Shown: positions 59,035 to 64,000 of the stretch, one piece after another
Layout of the letters: every line of letters starts with the position of its first letter
Numbering within the stretch: position 1 is the first letter of the stretch
From: Verrucomicrobiota bacterium
GTDB taxonomy: Bacteria > Verrucomicrobiota > Verrucomicrobiia > Limisphaerales > UBA11320
Length of the DNA: 64,000 nucleotides
Direction of reading: 5' to 3'
Assembly: GCA_016199985.1 (NCBI GenBank)
Contig: JACQFQ010000050.1
Span: 1-64,000, forward strand
Translations under genes and position numbers: made by a program
Notes under the pieces: model-generated
The model's input: the letters and a program-made list of their open reading frames with translations, nothing else
Database searches by the model: none
Told to the model about the DNA's origin: nothing

Positions 59035-60338
59035 GTTCCCGCTTCCGCGCGGGTCCCGGCGTTCGCCTCTTGGGGGTGAGCGGGCAGTGAGAAGTAGAAT
59101 GTCGCCCCTTGGTCGGGTTGGGCCTCAGCCCAGGTCTTCCCGCCATGCCGCGAGATCACCCGGTGGGCGTTGGCCAGCCCCATCCCGGACCCTTCAAACT
59201 CGGCTTGAGAATGCAGACGCTGGAAAGGGCGAAAGAGTTTGGAAACATAGGCCCGGTCGAATCCGACCCCGTTGTCATGGACGTAAACGATGACTTCAGA
59301 GCTTGAGCCGGCTTTCTGTGTTCCCACACGGATCTCCGCGACGGCCCGGGTCCGCGTATACTTGATCGCGTTGCTCAGGTAGCTCACGAGAACCTGGCGA
59401 ATGAGCGCCGTGTCCGCGCGCGCGCGCGGCAACGGCTCCAATACCCAGCGGACCTGGCGTCCCTCGGTTTCGGGAGCCAGCTCCCTCACCGCGGAGCGAA
59501 GGACATCGTTCAGGTCAACGGAAGCGATCTCCAACGGCGCGCGCCCGATTCGGGAGAGCGATACCAAGTCGTCTATCAAGCGCGACATTCCTCCGACCGC
59601 GGCGCGGATCCGCTCAAGGCATCGCTTCGAATCCTCGCCGAGCCGGGCAGCTTCGTTTTCCTCCAGGATCCGTGTGTATCCGTCCATGTGACGGAGCGGC
59701 GCGCGCAGGTCGTGAGAGACGGAGTAGACGAAGGTGTCCAGGTCGGTGGTGAGCGCTTCCACTTCCGCGGTCCGCCGCTGGAGTTCCTCCCCTTGCTCGC
59801 AGGCCCGTTTCTCCAGCAGCCAATTCCGCGTCAGAAGCGCCTGGGCCGTCGGCTCGGCGTCCCGGGCTTCCGGCGCTCGCCGCGTTTCGCGCTGCGCCTT
59901 GATTCCGGCGGCCTTCGCGGACAGCCGGCGTTTGAGGACGAACACCCAGGTTCCCGTGATGAGGGTGGCGACTCCCAACAGCGCGGCGAGCGCCAGGGGT
60001 CCCTGGGATCCGCCATCGTCACTCGGGGCTTCAGCGCCGGGCGGCGCCCAGGGGGTCGCGGCGGCTGGAGAATTGGACGCCAGCGCCGCCGAGGGGTGGG
60101 GGTCGACGCGCGCGGCTGGGCTGATCAATGTGGGCTGAGGCAGGAGGTCAGGCGTCAGGGGCGGCGGGTCTTCCGCGCGATAGGCCGCGGCGAAACCACC
60201 GGATAGAATCGACGCTGACAGGAACGCCTGCGCCCTCCTCAACCCCGAACGGGAGAGTCGTGCGGCGGCCCGCGATGCGCGATGGAGCAACACCCCGTTA
60301 CGCATCCGTCTAGATAAAGATGAGCTAGAACGAATCAT
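58971..60338 (-). CDS. Membrane sensor histidine kinase (orphan)
   Basis: 455 residues. The N-terminus has a hydrophobic start (AQAFLSASILSGGFAAAYRAE), a Pro/Ala-rich periplasmic stretch (55-110) and a transmembrane helix at about 113-136, then a coiled coil. The HisKA H-box is YSVSHDLRAPLRHMDGY with His209. The N-box Asn323 (SYLSNAIKYT), G1 DNGVGF at 355-360 and G2 GSGMGLAN at 383-390 complete the ATPase. The H-box and FRPFQRLHSQAEFEGSGMGL sequence resemble bacteriophytochrome-type kinases. No PAS domain or response regulator is adjacent. M12 is an alternative start. The last 21 codons overlap the hemC 3' end on the other strand. Confidence 0.9.
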   Translation of the reverse strand: MIRSSSSLSRRMRNGVLLHRASRAAARLSRSGLRRAQAFLSASILSGGFAAAYRAEDPPPLTPDLLPQPTLISPAARVDPHPSAALASNSPAAATPWAPPGAEAPSDDGGSQGPLALAALLGVATLITGTWVFVLKRRLSAKAAGIKAQRETRRAPEARDAEPTAQALLTRNWLLEKRACEQGEELQRRTAEVEALTTDLDTFVYSVSHDLRAPLRHMDGYTRILEENEAARLGEDSKRCLERIRAAVGGMSRLIDDLVSLSRIGRAPLEIASVDLNDVLRSAVRELAPETEGRQVRWVLEPLPRARADTALIRQVLVSYLSNAIKYTRTRAVAEIRVGTQKAGSSSEVIVYVHDNGVGFDRAYVSKLFRPFQRLHSQAEFEGSGMGLANAHRVISRHGGKTWAEAQPDQGATFYFSLPAHPQEANAGTRAEAGTQAFSDGPANSAARSAPKSSA

Positions 60339-60438
60339 GGCCAGGGAGCACCGTGATCATGCAAATCCCAGGCCGGCTTGCAATGGAAAAGGCTATGGAA
60401 ATTGCCGAGAGGAGGCCTCGGGCGCGGTCGCGCGCTCC

Positions 60439-60452
60439 ACGGATTGCAATCC
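60439..60452. promoter_or_regulatory. Perfect 14-bp palindrome upstream of rhaB
   Basis: CGGATTGCAATCCG is self-complementary and lies 58 bases before the rhaB start, in the divergent rhaB/kinase region. It has the size of a LacI/GntR/AraC-type half-site pair. The regulator is not in the window. Confidence 0.4.
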
Positions 60453-60510
60453 GCGCGCCGCTCTCCTATCAATGCCCCGGCTCACTGACTGAAAAACGAA
60501 CGATCGGGTT

Positions 60511-61998
60511 ATGGCGGAACAAGTTTATCTGGGCGTGGATCTCGGAGCTGAGAGCGGGCGCGTGGTGGCGGGCCTTTGGGACGGGCGACGGATCCGGTTG
60601 GAGGAGCTTCACCGGTTTCCCAACGGCGGCGTGTGGGTCGGGGAATCCCTCCGATGGGACATCGTCCGCCTCTGGTCCGAGGTTCAGAACGGCCTCCGGG
60701 CCGCGGCGAAGCGATTCGGAGGCGCGGTGTGGTCTGTGGGCGTCGACACGTGGGGCGTCGACTTCGCGCTGCTCTCCGCGACCGACGAGTTGGTCGGGCT
60801 CCCATTCCACTACCGCGATCCCCGGACCCGCGGTGTGATGGCGCGAACGCTCAAAACGCTGCCCAAGGCCGAGGTGTTCGCCGCCACCGGCCTCCAGTTC
60901 ATGGAGATCAACACGCTGTTCCAGCTCATCGCGCTTCGGGAACAACACCCCGAGTCGTTGGCGGCCGCGCGATCCTTCCTGATGATCCCGGACTTCCTCA
61001 ACTGGTGCCTCAGCGGGGTCAGGAGCGCGGAGTTCACCAACGCGACCACCACGCAATTCTTCAACCCCGTTCAGCGCGCCTGGGCCGTGGATCTCCTGCG
61101 TCGCGCGCAATTGCCCACGGACATCCTGCCGGCCGTCGCGAATCCCGGGGACACCCTCGGGCCTCTGCGAGCCAGCGTGGCCTCGCGCGCGGGATTGAGC
61201 CCGGATGTTCGGCTGATCGCGCCGGCGACGCATGACACCGGATCCGCCGTCGCGGCTGTGCCGACCGAAGCCACAGGGTCCTCGCGCTGGGCTTATATCA
61301 GCTCCGGAACATGGTCGCTCATGGGCGTCGAAGTGAAGCAGGCCATCCTGACTCCACGAGCCCTGGAGCTCAACATGACCAACGAAGGCGGCATCGAGGG
61401 GACGTATCGCCTCTTGAAGAACATCATGGGCCTCTGGCTGGCGCAGCAATGCAAGATGTCGTTCGAGCGGCGGGGCAGCCGTCTGGGATACGACGACCTT
61501 GTGCGCGCCGCCCAGGAGGCGACGCCGTTGCGCTCCATTGTGGATCCGGACGATCCCTCCTTTCTCAGCCCCGAGGACATGCCCGAGGCCTTGCGGGCCT
61601 GGTGCCGCCGCGCGGGGCAGCCCGTCCCGCAGACCGAAGGCGAGTTGATCCGATGCGCGCTCGAGAGCCTGGCGATCAAGTACGCGTCCACGTTGAGCGC
61701 GCTGGAGGAGCTGACGGGCGCATCGATGGAGGTCGTTCACGTGGTCGGGGGCGGATCGCAAAACGAGCTCCTGAATCAGTTCACCGCCGACGCGTGCGGC
61801 TGCCCGGTGCTTGCGGGGCCGGTCGAGGCCACGGCGCTGGGCAACGTGATGGTTCAAGCGCGGGCGGCGGGCGAGATCGGATCGCTCGGCGACCTGAGAC
61901 GGATCGTGCGCGACTCCTCGTCCCTGCGCTGTTTCGTCCCGGGCCGTCGCGAACCGTGGCTCGAGGCGGCGGGGCGGCTTCGCCGCGGGGAGGGGTGA
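60511..61998 (+). CDS. rhaB: Rhamnulokinase
   Basis: 495 residues, FGGY kinase fold. N-terminus YLGVDLGAESGRVV (phosphate-binding loop), GVDTWGVDFALL at 77-88 and RDPRTRGVM are rhamnulokinase-type. The catalytic base is Asp242 in ATHDTGSAV, followed by ISSGTWSLMGVE and the ADP loop VVGGGSQNELLNQFTADA. It phosphorylates L-rhamnulose to L-rhamnulose-1-phosphate. The size matches RhaB. No isomerase or aldolase neighbour is seen in the window, so rhaB is separated from the rest of the pathway here or begins a locus interrupted by the peptidase gene. Confidence 0.92.
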   Translation: MAEQVYLGVDLGAESGRVVAGLWDGRRIRLEELHRFPNGGVWVGESLRWDIVRLWSEVQNGLRAAAKRFGGAVWSVGVDTWGVDFALLSATDELVGLPFHYRDPRTRGVMARTLKTLPKAEVFAATGLQFMEINTLFQLIALREQHPESLAAARSFLMIPDFLNWCLSGVRSAEFTNATTTQFFNPVQRAWAVDLLRRAQLPTDILPAVANPGDTLGPLRASVASRAGLSPDVRLIAPATHDTGSAVAAVPTEATGSSRWAYISSGTWSLMGVEVKQAILTPRALELNMTNEGGIEGTYRLLKNIMGLWLAQQCKMSFERRGSRLGYDDLVRAAQEATPLRSIVDPDDPSFLSPEDMPEALRAWCRRAGQPVPQTEGELIRCALESLAIKYASTLSALEELTGASMEVVHVVGGGSQNELLNQFTADACGCPVLAGPVEATALGNVMVQARAAGEIGSLGDLRRIVRDSSSLRCFVPGRREPWLEAAGRLRRGEG

Positions 61999-62026
61999 CT
62001 TGCATGCCGCGCCGCGTCAGGCTCCA

Positions 62027-62054
62027 CCGACAAATCTGCGATGGATTTTGTCGG
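62027..62054. terminator. 8-bp hairpin between rhaB and the peptidase gene
   Basis: CCGACAAA (62027-62034) pairs with TTTGTCGG (62047-62054), with a 12-base loop and no T-run after it. It could be a weak terminator or an operator 21 bases before the peptidase start. Confidence 0.35.
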
Positions 62055-62075
62055 TCGGCCGCCTAGCATCCGCGC

Positions 62076-63662
62076 ATGTTGACAACAGCGGCTCGATGGA
62101 ATCAGGGAACAGAATGCGTTGAGATCATCCGGCGCGGCGCAAGCGCGGCGCTTGTGGGGCTGATGCTCACCGCGGGCTGGATGCTCGGCGTCGCCGGCGA
62201 GGCGGCGGAGTCGAAGGACACGCCCAAGCCGGAGAAGAAGGAAGCCAAGGATGAAGTGACCGAGACTTCCCACACCGTGACATTGGGCGGGAACGTGATT
62301 CCCTACACCGCCACCGCGGGCACGCTGGTGATGAAGGACGAGGAGGGCAAGCCTCGCGCCTCGTTCTTCTACGTCTCGTACACGCGAACCAATTCCGCCG
62401 AGCCTTCCCGGCGGCCCGTCACCTTTTCATTTAATGGCGGGCCGGGATCGTCGTCGGTGTGGCTTCACATGGGCCTGCTCGGACCGCGACGCGTCCTGCT
62501 GCGGCCCGACGGCACGTTGCCGCCGCCGCCGTTCAGGTATGTGGAGAACGAGTTCTCGCTGCTCGACGAGACGGACTTGGTCTTCATCGATCCCGTCAGC
62601 ACGGGTTACAGCCGTCCTGCGCCCGGCGAGGACGCGAAGAAGTTCCACGGCGTCGACGAGGACATCCGGAGCGTGGGCGAGTTCATCCGCCTCCACATCA
62701 CCCGCGCGAAGCGCTGGTCGTCGCCGAAGTTCCTGATCGGCGAGAGCTATGGAACAACGCGCGCCGCTGGCTTGGCCGGACATCTGGAGGATCGGTACGG
62801 GCTCTACCTGAACGGCGTGATGCTGGTTTCCTCGGTCCTCGATTTCCAAACCCTCAGCTTTGTTCCCGGGAACGATCTGCCTCACATCGTCTACCTGCCC
62901 ACGATGACGGCGACCGCTTGGTTTCATAAGAAGCTGCCTCCGGAGCTGCAATCCGATCGGAAGAAGGCGCTCGCGGAGGCGGAGCAGTTCGCGGCCGGGG
63001 ATTACGCGAACGCGCTGATGAAGGGCAGTCGCCTGACCGCGGAGGAGCGGCAGAGGATCGCGGCGACAACCGCCCGTCTCACCGGGCTGTCGGTGGACTA
63101 TGTGCTGCGCTCGAACCTTCGCGTGAATGCTCATCAGTTTTTCAAGGAGCTGCTCCGCGCGGAGGGGAAAACGGTGGGGCGTTTTGACAGCCGGATGATC
63201 GGTGTGGATCGCGACGGGGCGGGGGATTCGCCCGACTACGACCCGAGCTACACCGGAGTTCTCGGGCCGTTCACGAGCGCTGTGAACGATTACGTCCGCC
63301 GGGAACTGAAATACGAGAGCGACCTTCCCTACGAGATCCTGACCAGCAAGGTGCAGCCCTGGAACTATGGCGACTATCGCAACCGATACCTGAACGTCGC
63401 GGAGACGCTGCGGGGCGCGATGGCGCACAATCCCTATTTGAAGATCTTTGTCGCGAACGGGATTTACGATCTGGCGACGCCCTACTTCGCGACGCGCTAC
63501 ACCTTTGAGCACTTTGGCTTTGATCCGAAGCTGCAGGCCAATGTCACCATGGTGGACTACGAAGGCGGGCACATGATGTACACGCTTCAGAGCTCTCTCG
63601 ACGCGCTGAAGCGGGACCTGGCCAAGTTCATCCAGGAATCCAGCGGCGCCGGCGCGCCGTGA
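62076..63662 (+). CDS. Secreted S10-type serine carboxypeptidase-like protein
   Basis: 528 residues with an N-terminal hydrophobic signal (SAALVGLMLTAGWMLGVAG), then a Lys/Glu-rich linker. Features of the S10 fold: FSFNGGPGSSSVWLHMG (oxyanion Gly), DLVFIDPVSTGYS, GESYGTTR with nucleophile Ser224, ANGIYDLATPY with Asp465, and EGGHMMY with His499, so the triad is complete. S10 enzymes remove C-terminal residues at acidic pH. Bacterial secreted homologues are common in Acidobacteria and Verrucomicrobia and are largely uncharacterised. It may work on extracellular peptides. It lies about 77 bases after rhaB in the same direction. Confidence 0.92.
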   Translation: MLTTAARWNQGTECVEIIRRGASAALVGLMLTAGWMLGVAGEAAESKDTPKPEKKEAKDEVTETSHTVTLGGNVIPYTATAGTLVMKDEEGKPRASFFYVSYTRTNSAEPSRRPVTFSFNGGPGSSSVWLHMGLLGPRRVLLRPDGTLPPPPFRYVENEFSLLDETDLVFIDPVSTGYSRPAPGEDAKKFHGVDEDIRSVGEFIRLHITRAKRWSSPKFLIGESYGTTRAAGLAGHLEDRYGLYLNGVMLVSSVLDFQTLSFVPGNDLPHIVYLPTMTATAWFHKKLPPELQSDRKKALAEAEQFAAGDYANALMKGSRLTAEERQRIAATTARLTGLSVDYVLRSNLRVNAHQFFKELLRAEGKTVGRFDSRMIGVDRDGAGDSPDYDPSYTGVLGPFTSAVNDYVRRELKYESDLPYEILTSKVQPWNYGDYRNRYLNVAETLRGAMAHNPYLKIFVANGIYDLATPYFATRYTFEHFGFDPKLQANVTMVDYEGGHMMYTLQSSLDALKRDLAKFIQESSGAGAP

Positions 63663-63889
63663 GGAAGGCGTGGCGGTTGACGGGTCGCGCTTCGGATGTT
63701 TTCAGGCGCGACTTGGGTATTGGCCGCCAGAGTCGCAAGCAAGCGCTCGGAACGGACCCCGTAGCTCGTGTGAGGACGCGAAGAAGCAATTGAAGCTGGA
63801 AAACCGGCCGAGATTTCCGGACAAAGCGGCATGCATTCATCACCAAGCCAAACGCCGCCGCCGCGGCTCGATCGGCGGAAGGAGGGGTT
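63663..63889. other. Intergenic region without a supported gene
   Basis: The only open plus-strand frame (63670-63978) has a Lys/Arg-rich translation without domain character. AAGGAGGGG at 63879-63887 looks like a ribosome binding site for the frame that opens at 63890. Confidence 0.5.
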
Positions 63890-64000
63890 TTGACAGCGAG
63901 GAAAGCTTCCTCGGTTTCAAAACGCCCCAGCGTCTCCCGTCAAGGGACGCGCGGCGTCCGCGTGGACGACCTTGTTAGCGTGACCGACTTCGAAGCGCTG
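63890..64000 (+). CDS. Partial 5' end, possibly FMN-dependent alpha-hydroxy-acid dehydrogenase
   Basis: From TTG 63890 a frame of 37 codons runs off the window edge, encoding TARKASSVSKRPSVS and then RVDDLVSVTDFEAL. AAGGAGG lies four bases upstream. The last dozen residues resemble the opening (LVxVxDFExxA) of lactate/glycolate oxidase-type FMN enzymes. This is a short-motif guess; TTGACA at the same place could instead be a -35 box. Confidence 0.35.
   Translation, partial: MTARKASSVSKRPSVSRQGTRGVRVDDLVSVTDFEAL

Overview
The window is GC-rich bacterial DNA, most likely from a member of the Verrucomicrobiota; a planctomycete relative is the main alternative. The pointers are an LEPR-XLL motif at the N-terminus of a huge surface protein, secreted proteins ending in a 'YxLQSxxxLxxxxW...FYRL' module common in Verrucomicrobia, a PQQ-like propeller protein opening with DWPEFRGP, a CotH-kinase/chitobiase-like protein, and a ccsA/hemX-hemA-hemC cluster. 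This placement is inferred from family knowledge. No rRNA or tRNA gene was recognised.

Layout. Positions 1-490 hold three tandem ~175-bp units, each with long inverted arms. 515-2545 (-) is a secreted CocE/NonD (S15) hydrolase. About 61% of the window (2838-42053, +) is one uninterrupted gene of about 13,070 codons for a secreted, repeat-built, calcium-binding-type giant protein. It carries LEPR-XLL, Asp-box (BNR) propeller blades interleaved with Fn3-like repeats, pentapeptide repeats, EF-hand-like loops, two RTX-type regions, beta-sandwich repeats and a FlgD-like module. Two further genes follow with ATGA stop/start overlaps: a small secreted protein (42050-43081) and an outer-membrane beta-barrel (43078-44367). 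The three look like one translationally coupled surface operon and are the most unusual thing here.

The minus strand then carries a secreted phage-collar-domain protein (44480-45532), a PQQ-like propeller protein (45652-46899), a small coiled-coil gene apparently cut by an in-frame TAG (47016-47315), and a membrane M48 metallopeptidase with a zinc ribbon (47336-48775). Divergent from these are a uronate-isomerase-like amidohydrolase (48957-50225), a hexose-6-phosphate mutarotase-like epimerase (50245-51159) and a secreted three-module protein (51477-53492) with a clear terminator.

A CotH-type secreted protein (53810-55966, -) is divergent from a haem cluster: a CcsA/HemX-like membrane protein, glutamyl-tRNA reductase (hemA) and porphobilinogen deaminase (hemC). 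A membrane histidine kinase converges on hemC with a short 3' overlap. A rhamnulokinase (rhaB) and a secreted S10-type serine carboxypeptidase-like protein follow. At the right edge a new frame opens (63890-64000) that resembles the start of an FMN-dependent alpha-hydroxy-acid dehydrogenase. The non-giant genes suggest a polysaccharide/protein-degrading lifestyle (rhamnose, uronates, peptidases).
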